Notes: a model not told the origin generated them from the sequence alone. Numbered from the stretch's first letter, positions 1 through 9,773 are shown. The stretch is DNA of 37,495 nucleotides from Diplocarpon mali (GCA_024741835.1 JAENRP010000397.1:1-37495), one strand, 5' to 3'. Numbers and translations are program-made.

Positions 1-184
1 TAGTTAGGAATCAAGCCTCCTAAGTCTCCAAGTTCTTCAACTACTACTATTACTTACTACTCAATACTACCTTATACTCTCTTTACCATATCGGCCAGCC
101 CTCATATTTCATATATAAATTATAACCTATACTATAATAGGAGTCTTTGCTATAGCTTAGCAGTTTCCTAATAGTAGGTCGTTT

Positions 185-1540
185 TCTATCTTAACTTTAG
201 CTATTATAAACTCGCCTTGCTTCTTTAGCTTTAGGCAGTCCGTTGTATAGTAATTAAGGGCTTTATAATTATAGTAAAAATCAGACAACGGCTTCGGGCT
301 GGCAGACCTTTCTTAATAAGTCGCTAGTAAAGGGGAATAAGTGCAAGGAGCTAAGGAAGTAGCTATAGCAATAGGTCTCTATAACTCCCTTTTTAATATA
401 CTAAGGACGCAGTCCTTTAAAGGGGAGAACGCAATAGCAGAGGCGACTTATTAAGTATTATAGGCCTCTTCTTACTTAATATTATAAGCCTTGCGGTCTG
501 CAATAGCTAAGAACTTATCTAAAGTAGTATAATTATTATTCATTTTATACTTCTCTACTCAAAGGTCGTTCTTTAAGGCTAAGGAGACCTTTTTACAAAC
601 GTTATCAAACTAATAAGACTAATCGATCTTTCCAATTATAATAAGAGTAACGAACTTAGATTAGAACTCATTATATAATAATAAACCTATAGTTAGCCTA
701 CTATATTTAAGCTTAGCAGATTAAATATAATTATAGTTAAAGAACCTTTAATTTAAAACCCTAAGGATATTAGTAGCGCATATAAACTTACTAATAAAGA
801 TAGGATCTATATATTATAAGATTAAGTTTTAAGCTTTACCTATTATATATTTAAAGTAGGTAGTGATCTAGTCCTCTCTTAAAGTGAAGTTGCTTAAGTA
901 CTTTTAAATGATAACCTTTATAGCCATTTTCTAAGCGTTATAAGTAATTTCGCTTTAGTAGTTGCTAAAATAGGTTTAAAGGTATTTAATTCGATAAGGG
1001 TTAATAGCTAGGACTAAAGGTCTAATAATTAGGAGGTAGTAGTTTAAGGGAAGTAGCAAGTCGGCGGTAAGGGACCGAGTGTTCTAAGGGCTAGCACTTA
1101 AGGAAGAAGGGGCAGCTATATTATTTTAAAGAGCGGCAGCTATAGTAGCGCTAATAAGGTTTGCGATTTCGGCCTACTAAGCAACTAAAAAGAGAGAGGC
1201 CGATATAGTAAGAGTAGACGTCTTTAAGGAGAGTATAACTTCTTCTTTAACTTCAATCGATAGTAATAGGGTATTTCGAGAATCTACTCGCGGTCTGGGC
1301 CTAGGAGTAAAATCGGTACTAAGGGAGGTTTCTTCTTAAGTAGGCTTAAGAGAGGGAATATCTCTAGGACTAGGGTTAGTAGTAAGGCCTATAGAACTAG
1401 TAGAACTAGTAGTAATAAGGCCTATAGAACTAATGGCAGTAAGGCCTAGTAGTAGAGGTGCGGTTAACCTTTCACTTCTCTTAAGTGGTATAAGATAAGA
1501 GGTTATAAGTACTAACTCTCTTTATATTATCTAGTTTAGT
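185..1540 (-). pseudogene. gag: G0 gag remnant with CCHC zinc knuckle
   Basis: Structural (capsid/nucleocapsid) protein of the gypsy element, dead. Read on the minus strand, N-terminal GLTATSSI-type repeats (about 1388-1460) come first. A single palindromic 23-bp unit follows at 1286-1308, then the capsid segment, then the nucleic-acid-binding knuckle at 235-276. In the knuckle the pattern C-x2-C-x4-H-x4-C is recognisable only by reading Tyr as mutated Cys or His. Many TAG/TAA stops sit at glutamine positions. Start and end are approximate because no frame is open. Confidence 0.75.
1286..1308 (-). repeat. palindromic 23-bp unit, gag site (G0)
   Basis: Reads ACTCGCGGTCT then GGGCCTAGGAGT, i.e. 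ACTC...GAGT ends with complementary AGGCC/GGCCT-type inner arms. The homologous unit is at the same gag position in G1 (25553-25575), G2 (9905-9927) and G3 (18235-18257). Confidence 0.85.
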
Positions 1541-1889
1541 CTAAAAGGACCTAATGCTAAATAGTGACCTATTTAAAAGAGGGAAGATTAGTATAGGCAA
1601 AGCTATATACGTTCTTAAAGCCTTTTAGTAGAATATATATTAAGGTATTATAGGTTTATAGATCTTAAAAAAGAAGGTTTTACTTTAGGATTATATCTCT
1701 TTACTAATTAAGAGTTATAATAAGGTTATCTAAAGGGTATAGTGCAAATCTAAGGAAGTAGGGTCCAAGGATCTAAAGCTTATCACTTTACCAAAGTTGA
1801 CCTAGTCTCTAATAGTATAGTATAACCTACTAAGGCTAATTAAGTCTCTATATGTATATATAAGTATAGGTCCCTTAGTTTTATACCTA

Positions 1890-2110
1890 AGTATTCGAAG
1901 GAAGGAGTAAGGAGCTTCGAAGAGTATAAGGAAGAGTCGACGAATATAGGTCGATAAGTATAGGTCGATAGGGAGTATAAAGAAGGTCGATAACTTATTC
2001 GCAAGGAGGTATCTTTAAAGAGTCGAATTGTATTTAAGGGTTTCGAAAGAAGGAGTGAGGAGCTTTAAAGAGTATAAGAAGAGTTATTAATAAGTATATT
2101 ATCAAAGAGT
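1890..2110 (-). repeat. G0 leader: tandem repeats of about 130-150 bp
   Basis: Two degenerate copies of a unit built around GGAAGGAGTRAGGAGCTT, GGTCGATAGGGAGTATAAAG and TTATTCGCAAGGAGG. The same block lies in the leaders of G1 (3740-3905), G2 (9110-9335) and G3 (18800-19030), with different numbers of sub-units. It is noncoding, between PBS and gag. Confidence 0.7.
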
Positions 2111-2490
2111 ATAAGGTTAATAAAAAAGAGTAGTATAGAGTTATTTATAAAGGAGGGAGAAAGTCAAGAAGAGAAAATCTATTATACTACTCTAGGCAGC
2201 AGCCTATACTAGCAAAGCAAGGGCATAGTAAATAAAATTTTTTCGAATTGAAATTAAAGGTAAATCTCCGTTTGCTAAATAGAGGAGGTAAGAGGTCGAA
2301 AAAACGAGCTAATCTTATATTTAAAGGTCGTTTTTCAACTTTCTTTAAAAACTAGATTAGTAAGATTTAAGCACTACGTATAAGTTGCTTAGGGCAGTTC
2401 GCAATAGAAGTCGAGATCGAGAGATCGAGTTGCTTAAGGCAGTTCGAAATAACGATTTAAAAGGGGGTAGATATTAAGCTTCTTAGCAGA

Positions 2491-2511
2491 GGTTGAGTAG
2501 ATCTTTTCTTA
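2491..2511 (-). promoter_or_regulatory. self-priming PBS of G0
   Basis: Directly inside the LTR, the plus-strand text GATCTTTTCTTA is the complement of AAGAAAAGAT, which in turn is complementary to ATCTTTTCTT inside the LTR. The same pair is present in G1, G2 and G3, so I read it as the self-primer site rather than a tRNA site. Confidence 0.65.
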
Positions 2512-2786
2512 TATTATAACTTGCTTTAGAGCGTATAGTAGGTCGAGAATCGAACGCTAACTGTATTACCTTAAGAGGTATGCTATATAATAAAGAAGAA
2601 AAGATAAAGAAGAAGAAAGAGTCTCTAATAGAGCTCCTCTAGAATAAGTACAAAGGCTTTACTAGCGCGTACATGATCCAGCCACCTCGCTACCTTAGTA
2701 TGCACCTGACTTCGACATGTGATAGACACGTGATATAACCGTGCACAACTGTGCACGTGCACCGTGCACGTGATGCGGCCGTAACA
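2512..2786 (-). repeat. 5' LTR of G0 (275 bp, longest of the family)
   Basis: On the minus strand it begins TGTTACGGCCGCATCACGTG and ends as a RIP-altered GTAACA end (TATTATAAC on the plus strand). It is about 20-28 bp longer than the other family LTRs because the U3 start carries additional GTGCAC and CACGTG palindromes (about 2730-2775). The TATA-like box and the pyrimidine-rich start of R are conserved with the other copies. CpA and CpG dinucleotides survive here far better than in the internal region. Confidence 0.9.
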
Positions 2787-3166
2787 TATTACTTTTATTA
2801 TTTAAGATATATATAAAGACCTAAGATAGATAGGTCTTATAATATATATCATATAATCGGCGTAAGATAGTAGGAGGATAAAAGGGCTATCTTTTATATA
2901 TAAAGACAGCGCGCGTCGCTATAAGTACTAAATATACCCTATACTTAGGACTTATTCCTAATATCTTGTCTAGGAGAGCCCGCTTATGGTACTTCCTCCT
3001 CTTGTTTTTAGGTCTTCCCTTAGGCCTATTCTTGTGTTATCTCCCCTCAGTTTTATAATATTATATAAGCTTAAGTTAGCGGCTAAGAAGAACTATCCTT
3101 TAAAGTTGTATTTATTAATTATAATATCTATTTATATAACTTATCGAATAGCCTTACTTAATTATC
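2787..3166. other. spacer between G0 and G1
   Basis: A 380-bp AT-rich stretch lying between two gypsy LTRs facing outward from each other. It contains the 246-bp probable solo LTR described separately and about 110 bp (3058-3166) in which I see nothing recognisable. It is probably the oldest DNA in the window, into which G0 and G1 inserted. Confidence 0.7.
2812..3057 (+). repeat. probable solo LTR of the G4 family
   Basis: Aligns along its whole length with the G4 LTR at 34182-34426: TATAAAGACC start, GGAGGATAAAAGGG block, CTTATTCCTAATATCTT, CTTCCTCCTCTTGTTTTTAGG and GTTTTATA end. The ends form an imperfect TGTA/TACA-type inverted repeat after undoing transitions. Flanks are ATATA and ATATT, which is only a weak target-duplication match in AT-rich DNA. 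No internal sequence of that family follows, hence solo LTR. Confidence 0.65.
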
Positions 3167-3420
3167 TGTTACGGCCGCATCACGTGCACGGTTATATCAC
3201 GTATCGCTAAGACTGCAAGAAGTCAGGTGCATGCTAAGGTAGCAAGGTGGCTGGATCACGTGCACGCTAGTAAAGCACCTGTACTTATTCTAAAGGAGCT
3301 CTATTAAAGACTCTATCTTCTTTATCTTTTCTTCTTTATTATATAGTATACCTCTTAAGGTAATACAATTAGCGTTATTCGATTCTCGCCCTTTTATATA
3401 CTTTAGAGTAAGTTGTAATA
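3167..3420 (+). repeat. 5' LTR of G1 (254 bp)
   Basis: Starts TGTTACGGCCGCATCACGTG, ends AGTTGTAATA (a mutated GTAACA end). The block CTTTATCTTTTCTTCTTTA at about 3320-3338 is the presumed transcript start region used for self-priming. Confidence 0.92.
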
Positions 3421-3432
3421 TAAGAAAAGATC
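3421..3432 (+). promoter_or_regulatory. self-priming PBS of G1
   Basis: TAAGAAAAGATC abuts the LTR. Its AAGAAAAGAT (3422-3431) is the exact reverse complement of ATCTTTTCTT at 3324-3333 inside the LTR. No match to a tRNA 3' end is evident. Confidence 0.65.
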
Positions 3433-3739
3433 TATTTAACCTCTGCTAAGAAGCTTAATATCTACCTCCTTTAGAATCGTCACTTCGAACTGCTTTAAAT
3501 AACTCGATCTCGATTCTCCTATTATAAACTGCCTTAAGCAACTCGTATATAGTGCCTAGATCTTACTAATCTAGTTTTTAAAGAAAGCTAAATAACAACC
3601 CTTAAATATAAGATTAACTCATTTTCTTAAACCCTTACCTACTCTATTTTACAAATAGAAACTCACCTTTAATTTCAATTCGAAAAGAAAAAAATATATT
3701 TACTATATCCTCGCTTCGCTAGCGTAGGCTGCTGCCTAA

Positions 3740-3905
3740 AGCACTCCTCACTCCTTCGAAACCCTCGAATACAACTCGACTCTTCGAAAAACCCTCCTTG
3801 CGAATAAGTCATCGACCTTCTTTATACTCCCTATCGACCTATACTTATCGACAACTCTCCTTATACTCTTCAAAGCTCCTCACTCCTTCCTTCGAAACCC
3901 TTGGG
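3740..3905 (+). repeat. G1 leader tandem repeats
   Basis: Two copies of CTCCTCACTCCTTC...TTCGAAACCCT (about 3744 and 3876) separated by the CCTTGCGAATAAGTC / CTCCCTATCGACC block. Corresponds to the leader repeats of G0, G2 and G3. Noncoding. Confidence 0.65.
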
Positions 3906-4111
3906 TATAAACTAGGAGACCTATACCTATATATATATATAAAGACTTAGTCAGCCTTAATAGGTTATACTATACTATTTAAGACTAGGTCAACTTTAGT
4001 AGAATGATAAGCTTTAGACCCTACTTCCTTAGATTTATACTATACCCCTCTTTACATAACCTTATTGCAACTCCTAATTAGTAAAGAGACGTGATCCTAA
4101 AGTAAAACCTT

Positions 4112-4116
4112 CTCTC
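4112..4116. repeat. target duplication CTCTC, left of C1
   Basis: CTCTC at 4112-4116 is repeated at 25197-25201 directly after C1. The empty site is seen once in G2 at 9549-9553. Confidence 0.95.
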
Positions 4117-4311
4117 TATTAAGATAGGTGATGCAGCTATCACTCCGATGTATTATCATATGACCCTATTGCTTAATCAGTAGGATATTAATACGTATAT
4201 AGCTATAGGGAAGAAAGGGGTAACCTTCCTTCCCTAACTCTTACTAATATATTGACTATCGACCTTTAGAAGTTTCCCTTACCTACTGCGCTAACTTACT
4301 TAAGCTTAATA
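4117..4311 (+). repeat. 5' LTR of C1 (195 bp)
   Basis: Starts TATTAAGATAGG (mutated TGTTGAG, as seen in C2) and ends AGCTTAATA (mutated CTCAACA), giving short inverted ends. Matches 25002-25196 and 28923-29117. Confidence 0.93.
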
Positions 4312-4324
4312 GGTTATAAGCCCT
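4312..4324 (+). promoter_or_regulatory. PBS of C1: initiator tRNA-Met anticodon stem-loop
   Basis: GGTTATAAGCCCT follows the LTR immediately. It differs by one G-to-A change, in RIP context, from GGTTATGAGCCCT. That sequence is the complement of the conserved anticodon stem-loop of eukaryotic initiator tRNA-Met. Drosophila copia and yeast Ty5 prime from an internally cut initiator tRNA in the same way. Confidence 0.75.
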
Positions 4325-4433
4325 AATTAGACTGATAATAGATTATTAACTTCCTTTAGAAAGCACTTGCGCCGCAACTATTAGTAGGAAGTTGAATAAG
4401 ACTTATAGTAAAAGGCGAGCAATCGGCGAATAG

Positions 4434-4562
4434 GAGGTATGATTCCTTATTTAGCTAACCTATATTGCAAGAGGTGTGATTTCTTATTCTATAACCCTTT
4501 AGTACTATAAGAGGTATAATTCCTTGCTTTACTATATTTTATAAAAGGTATGATTCCCTGCG
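4434..4562 (+). repeat. C1 leader: four degenerate units around GAGGTATGATTCC
   Basis: Units start near 4434, 4471, 4511 and 4546 (GAGGTATGATT, GAGGTGTGATT, GAGGTATAATT, AAGGTATGATT), spaced about 37-40 bp. The same four units are in C2 at 29240-29365. They lie between PBS and gag. Function unknown; a packaging or translation-control role is possible but not shown. Confidence 0.7.
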
Positions 4563-4639
4563 TTATAGCCTAAAAACCCTTTTTAATAAGAGGACTTCCT
4601 CCCTATTTAATACTTCTATAATACCTACTATTTAATCAT

Positions 4640-5800
4640 TTCGACTTTTCGATAGGAGGAGTGCCTTTAACTATTTAATTTATTTGATTTTAACGCAATT
4701 CTATTTAAAATAGCAATAGCTTTTAATTCCGATCGAAATACTAGACCTAAAGACCCCTAACTCTCTTAAAAGAACTAGTAATAATAGTTCGACGATTTAG
4801 AGCTTTACTTTAAAAGCAAAGGCATCGAAATAGCGATTTAAAAGACACTTATTAAATATATAAGAATAGCCCTTTATACTCCTTCTATCGATTTATCTAC
4901 TTCTACTTTAATAGCTAATACAACTACTAAGGATTTGCTAAATACACTAAATAAGCTTAGCCTAAAAGCCTTAATAGATAATAACTAAGAATCCTAAAGG
5001 TAGATTTTAAATATGGAAAAGGAGAAGGAGTATAAGCTAGCCTTAGCCAAATGCAAGCTTAAGATTAATAGAGGTTTAAGCGATAAAGACTAAGATTTTA
5101 TTTAAATTTATAATAATATAAAAATAAGATAGGATACTTTAAAGGTAAAATACTTTTAAATAACTACCTTTAATACTTAGTATCTACTATAGTAGATCAC
5201 TTCATTTTAATATAAAAAAGATAAAGATAGTAAGGATATAAATATAAATATAGACTTTACTTAATCTATATTATATAAAGCAAAAAGGAGAGTAAGAGCC
5301 GCAGATCCTAGGATAGCTATGACTTTTAAAGAAACTTAGCTTTTTAGTTTCTTACTTAATAGCCTCCCTCTTAAGTTCGCTATTGCAAAATAATCTCTTC
5401 TTATCTAACCTAACCTTAAGATCTATAAGAAGATCGACCTCCTTCAAATTATTAAGTAAGACTTTAAAGGACGCTTTAAATTAGCAAATGCTATATTATA
5501 GGGTAATAATAAGCTTAAGAAGAGGAAGGAGCGTAGGATAAGCCTTTAAGCTTATTAGAGATGCTACTTTTATAATAGTACTTATAATATTATTAATTAT
5601 AAAGTTAAAAGGCAATTGATTAATATAGTCGCTAGCTTTAATATTAAAAAGCAATTAAAATAAAAGTTAAGAAGCAAACTGCCCTTATCTTACTAAAGGT
5701 TGCAATTACTAAGGAAAGGTAAAGGAAAAGGCTATTTAGCTAAAACTTTAGCAAATACCTTTAATAATAATAGTAGGTTATTTAAACCTAAATCCACTTT
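4640..5800 (+). pseudogene. gag: C1 gag remnant with CCHC knuckle
   Basis: Capsid/nucleocapsid part of the copia polyprotein. The N-terminal half reads as a gag helical segment around 4780-4960 (FDDLELYFKSKGIEIAI in one frame, then a stop at a glutamine position). The knuckle at 5562-5603 reads CYFY...Y, a C-x2-C-x4-H-x4-C box with Cys and His mutated to Tyr. In C2 the equivalent box (30369-30410) has lost different residues, so the ancestral pattern is supported by the two copies together. A basic stretch follows. Stops are frequent; boundaries approximate. Confidence 0.8.
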
Positions 5801-5839
5801 TAATAATTTAGATAATAATTATAATAAAGATACTTATAT

Positions 5840-6236
5840 TTTAAAAGCCGATCTCTATAAGATCCCTAAATCCGACTAGTATAGTAATACTAACTATATA
5901 GTATATATAACTGACAAATCCTACCTATTTAAAGGCCTGCTTATTAAAATAAAAAGCCGCTCTATTAAGGTTAGTAGTAGAAGGTTATATACAAATTCGA
6001 TAAGTATAATAGAGATGAATATTACTAGTATTTCTTTCCTTTTACAAAATATTCTTCTTATACCTAGCTTAAGTATTAATCTTTTATCTAACTATAAGAT
6101 CTATATAAAGTTGAATTGTATAAGAGTTTTTAATAATTAATTTATATAATTTATAAATAATAATTATAAAGTGATCTTTAAAGTTAAAATTAAAGATGGA
6201 CTTTATATTATCTTAAAGGTAATATTATAAAAATTG
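5840..6236 (+). pseudogene. C1 aspartic protease remnant
   Basis: Polyprotein-cleaving protease of the copia pol. The active-site segment begins at 5886 and reads NTN..VYIT, which is a D-T-G...H-I-T box with Asp to Asn, Gly to Asn and His to Tyr. C2 reads NTS..AYIT at 30693. Downstream FLLQN-LLIPSLSINLLS (about 6036-6090) is the conserved tail that precedes the GAG-pre-integrase domain in copia elements. The palindrome array starts immediately after the DGLYII segment. Confidence 0.8.
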
Positions 6237-6715
6237 ACTCCTAGGCCAGACCTATAAGTGGATTCCTTTAAAGAAAGTGCACTCTTTACCTTAATATAAT
6301 TAAGTAAGGATAAAGAGAATAAATAGACTTTTAAGCTAGGATTATAAATGAAATTTGCAAAAATGACTCTTAAACTAAGAGTATAAGTAAAATATAATAT
6401 ATCCTTAAAGATAACTCTTAAGCTAGGATCATAAGTGAATTTAGTAAAAATGACTCTTAAGCTAAGATTATAAATAGATTCTGCAGATTCGCTAATAATA
6501 ACTCTTAAGCTAGGATTATAAGTGAAATTCGCAGAAATAACTCTTAGGCTAGGACTGCAAGTGAAATTCGCAAATTTATTAAAAATGACTCCTAAGCTAG
6601 GACCGCAAGTAGATCTTGCTATTTCTAAGAAATCGACTCTTAAGCTAGGACTGCAAGTAGATCTTATAATTTTATTAAAAACGACTCTTAAGCTAAGCTT
6701 ATAATTGGAAAACGG
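6237..6715 (+). repeat. in-frame array of palindromic units in C1 pol (10 units)
   Basis: A first unit at 6237-6259 is followed by nine consecutive units starting at 6326, 6365, 6413, 6452, 6500, 6539, 6587, 6635 and 6683. Periods are 39, 48, 39, 48, 39, 48, 48 and 48 bp, all multiples of three. Each begins with the palindrome core ACTC(C/T)TARGCTAGG..., RIP-decayed to different degrees, and reads T-[PL]-[KR]-L-G-L-Q-V in the pol frame. Variable spacer peptides of 5-8 residues separate the cores. A 60-codon piece of the frame remains open (6522-6704). It sits in the linker between protease and the GAG-pre-integrase/integrase domain. C2 has the same array with one 48-bp unit fewer. Confidence 0.9.
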
Positions 6716-6779
6716 TAAAACCTCGAACTACTATTACTAGTCCTTTTTAGCTACTAATAATAAAGTATCGACTAATAAT

Positions 6780-7800
6780 AGGCTACTAAAGCTATTAAAA
6801 GCTAAAAGCCTATTAAAGTATTAGCTAATATATAAAAGATTCGCGCATCTAAGGCTAAAGAAATTAAAAGGCCTATATAAGGTTTTAATTCTAAAATAGA
6901 AGATCTAAGTACTAAAGGATCGCTTAATATGCCGAATTTGTAAGCTAATAAAACTTTAAAATTGAACGCAAACTAAGCTTAATCTATAGAAAGATTTAAT
7001 ACTAGCACTAATATCTATCGATACTACTAGACTATTTATAACTTTAATTAAAGGAAATAATTAGTTTTCTTAAATAGTAGATAACTCTACTTAATAGATA
7101 TAGACCATTTGTACTAAGACTAAATCTAAGCTTATAAAAAAGCTAGAAACTTAAAAAGTGATAAAGGAACGCTAGACCTAGTTAAAGCTAATAGCTATTA
7201 AGTCTAATAATATATTAGAGATTAAGGTAAAGCTTAATAAATAGGTAAAATAAGGAGTTTATTACAAACTAACTATAATATATAAAGGTTTTTACTAGAA
7301 TAGTATTGCTAAGTAAAGCATTTAATAAGTAAAGACTAACTATCGCGCTCTATTGCAAGATGCTGACCTATTATTAGAATTTTAAGACCTTACGATTAAG
7401 GCAAATATATACTTGCAAAATAGAATAGGTAGTAGACTAATAGTTAATAGCATTTAAATATTACTATATAAGGCATATTTTAAATAGAAACTAAGCCTAG
7501 ACTATATCTACGTCTTTAAAAGCGTCTGCTACTCTTATATTAGCCTAAAGTCCTAGCTTATAAGTATAAAGAGTAAGAAGCTAATAGACTAAGGTTAAGA
7601 ATATATATTTATTAAGTATATTAAATAGATAATAAAGCAATAGATAGTATATACGCCAGATTTAAGGCAAGTAATTATATCCTTAATAGTTGAGTTTAAT
7701 AAATCTTAAAATAGGAGGGAGCTATCCTTAAAGCTTTATATACCTAAAGATTCGCAAAGTATACTAGTTAATAGTAATACTATTAAGCCGAATTAATAAC
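6780..7800 (+). pseudogene. C1 GAG-pre-integrase and integrase remnant
   Basis: Inserts the cDNA into chromosomes. The pre-integrase segment reads RFAHLRLKKLKGLYKVL (about 6838-6890). The zinc-binding C-x2-C is intact at 6930-6941 (C-R-I-C). The first catalytic Asp is at 7020-7022 in the SID context. The conserved C-terminal part, NRIGSRLIV...YKAYFK then KSKKLID near 7570, is recognisable. Other catalytic acidic positions cannot be assigned with confidence because of transitions and stops. Integrase before RT is the defining copia gene order. Confidence 0.82.
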
Positions 7801-8089
7801 CCCTTTCTCTTAGCTTAGGTATATTAAGCGCACCTATTGATCGATGACCTACTAATCGCCTAAAGGCCGAATAGACTATTCCTATTATCCGCGAACTGCT
7901 TAAAGTATAAAACAACTTTAATATTATTATTCCTTTAGTTAAAGCACCTATAGTAAAGGATATTCTTAAAATAGGTATAAGTAATAATAAGCCTCTACTA
8001 TTAGAAAGCGGTTCTTTAAATAATAAGCCTATAGAACCTATAACCGAACCTACGCCTTTAAAGAGGAATAGAGACCTAAAACCAGAAGA

Positions 8090-8494
8090 TACCTTAGACG
8101 AACGCGAGTCTAAGCATATCCGGGCTATAATAGCATATAAGATCTATAAGCTCGAACTTTAATAGAGCTTCGATAAAGATAATGCGTTCTTAACTACTAA
8201 AGGGATAATGAAAATCTCTCTTCTAAAGATATATAATAAAGCTATTAATAATCTAAAGAATAAAGTAGTATAGAATAAGGCAATTTAAGAGAAAATAAGC
8301 TCTCTTATTACAAATGGCATATAGATAGAGGAACCGATGCTAAAGGATATAAACTTAGTATTAACAAAGTGGGTCTTTATAATCAAGATATATGTAGATA
8401 AGACCTTAGAATATTATAAGGTAAGGCTTATAGCTAAGGGCTTCTTTTAATAGTATAGAAAAGACTACTTCGACATATTTGCGCTAATAGTTCG
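8090..8494 (+). pseudogene. C1 reverse transcriptase, N-terminal piece (split by G2)
   Basis: Copia-type RT start. Recognisable segments are KWVFIIK and RLIAKGF, then a stop at a Gln codon, then DYFDIFALIV. The sequence stops at GTTCG (8490-8494), the target site of G2, and resumes at 23386. The C2 copy reads through without interruption near 33249, which proves the split. Confidence 0.85.
8490..8494. repeat. target duplication GTTCG, left of G2
   Basis: GTTCG is repeated at 23381-23385. The empty site in C2 reads GTTCA at 33249-33253, a single transition away. Confidence 0.95.
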
Positions 8495-8741
8495 TGTTAC
8501 GGCCGCATCACGTGCACGGTTATATCACGTGTCGTATTGAAGTCAGGTGTACGCTAAGGTAGCAAGGTGGCTGGATCACGTGCACGCTAGAAAAGCACCT
8601 GTACTTATTCTAAAGGAGCTTTATATAAAGACTTTCTCTTCTTTATCTTTTCTTTTCTATTATATAGCATACCTTTTAAAGTAATATAGTTAGCGTTATT
8701 CGATTCTCGCCCTTTTATATGCTTAAGAGTAAGTTATAATA
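8495..8741 (+). repeat. 5' LTR of G2 (247 bp)
   Basis: Starts TGTTACGGCCGCATCACGTG; ends AGTTATAATA, a RIP-altered copy of the AGTCGTAACA end kept in the 3' LTR. TATATAAAG at 8622-8630 is a TATA box and lies about 23 bp upstream of ATCTTTTCTT (8645-8654), the presumed 5' end of the transcript. Confidence 0.95.
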
Positions 8742-8753
8742 TAAGAAAAGATC
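8742..8753 (+). promoter_or_regulatory. self-priming PBS of G2
   Basis: AAGAAAAGAT (8743-8752), one base inside the LTR end, is the perfect reverse complement of ATCTTTTCTT at 8645-8654. This is the geometry of self-primed elements such as S. pombe Tf1. Confidence 0.7.
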
Positions 8754-9109
8754 AATTCAACTTCTATTAAAAAGCTTAATATCTACCTCTTTTAAAATCG
8801 TCACTTCGAACTGCCTTAAGTAACTCGATCTCGATTCTTTTACTATAAACTGCCTTAAGCAACTTATATATAGTACCTAGATCTTATTATTCTAGTTTTT
8901 AAAGAAAGCTAAATAATAACCTTTAAATATAAGATTAGCTCGTTTTTTCGACCCCTTACCTACTCTATTTAGCAAACGGAAATTCACCTTCAATTTCAAT
9001 TCGAAAAGAAAAAAAAATTATTTACTATACCCTCGCTTTGCTAGCGTAGGCTACTGCCTAAAGCAGTATAATAACTTTTCTCTTCTTAACTCTCTCCCTC
9101 CCTTACAAA

Positions 9110-9335
9110 TACTCTATACCACTTATCGATAACTCTCCTTATACTTATCGATAACTCTCCTTATACTCTTCAAAGCTCCTCCCTCCTTCCTTCGAAACCC
9201 TTGAATATAACTCGATTCCTCGAAGACCCCTCCTTGCGAATAAGTCGTCGACCTTTTTTATACTCCCTATCGACCTATACTCGTCGACTCTTATTATACT
9301 CTTTAAAGCTCCTTACTCCTTCCTTTGAATACTTA
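9110..9335 (+). repeat. G2 leader tandem repeats
   Basis: Contains a local duplication of CTTATCGATAACTCTCCTTATA (9120-9165; two short copies) inside the larger TCCTTCGAAACCC / CCTTGCGAATAAGTCG / CCCTATCGACC repeat. Sub-unit number differs from the other gypsy copies. Confidence 0.65.
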
Positions 9336-9773
9336 AGTATAAAACTAAGGGACCTATACTAATATATATATATAAAGACTTAGTCGGCCTTAGTGGATTA
9401 TACTATACTATTAGAGATTAGGTTAACTTTAGTAGAATAATAAGCTTTAGATCCTCAGACCTTACTTCCTTAGATTTGCACTATACCTTTAGATAACCTT
9501 ATTGCAACTCCTAATTAGTAAAGAGATATAATCCTAAAGTAAAACCTTCTCTCTTAAGATCTATAAACCTATAATACCTTAATAAATACTCTATTAAAAG
9601 GCTTTAAGAATGTATACAGCTCTGCCTATACTAATCTTCCCCCTTTTAAATAGGTCACTATTTAGCATTAAGTCCCTTTAGATTAAATTAAATAATATAA
9701 AGAGAGTTAGTACTTATAGCCTTTAATCTTATACCACTTTAAAGAAGTGAAAGGTTAACCGTACCTCTATTAC

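Larger units (their letters stand above)
1..2786 (-). mobile_element. G0: chromovirus-type Ty3/gypsy retrotransposon, 5' part, runs off left edge
   Basis: Minus-strand member of the gypsy family that also makes up G1, G2 and G3. Reading leftward from its 5' LTR (2512-2786) it shows the self-priming site, a repeat-rich leader, gag and the CCHC knuckle; protease and the rest of pol lie beyond the window. The alignment with G3 (17040-19658) is collinear, except that about 80 bp at roughly 20-110 have no counterpart in G3. The sequence is heavily RIP-mutated, with stops throughout. The next five bases after the LTR (2787-2791, TATTA) would be its target duplication, but the other end is not visible. 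Confidence 0.9.

Noticed and set aside
2986..3210. 74-codon frame across the solo LTR
   Set aside because: Spans an LTR, spacer and the start of the G1 LTR; no coding signal.
6326..6715. CRISPR-like repeat array
   Set aside because: Units are in the frame of a eukaryotic retrotransposon polyprotein, spacers are similar to each other, and there are no cas genes.
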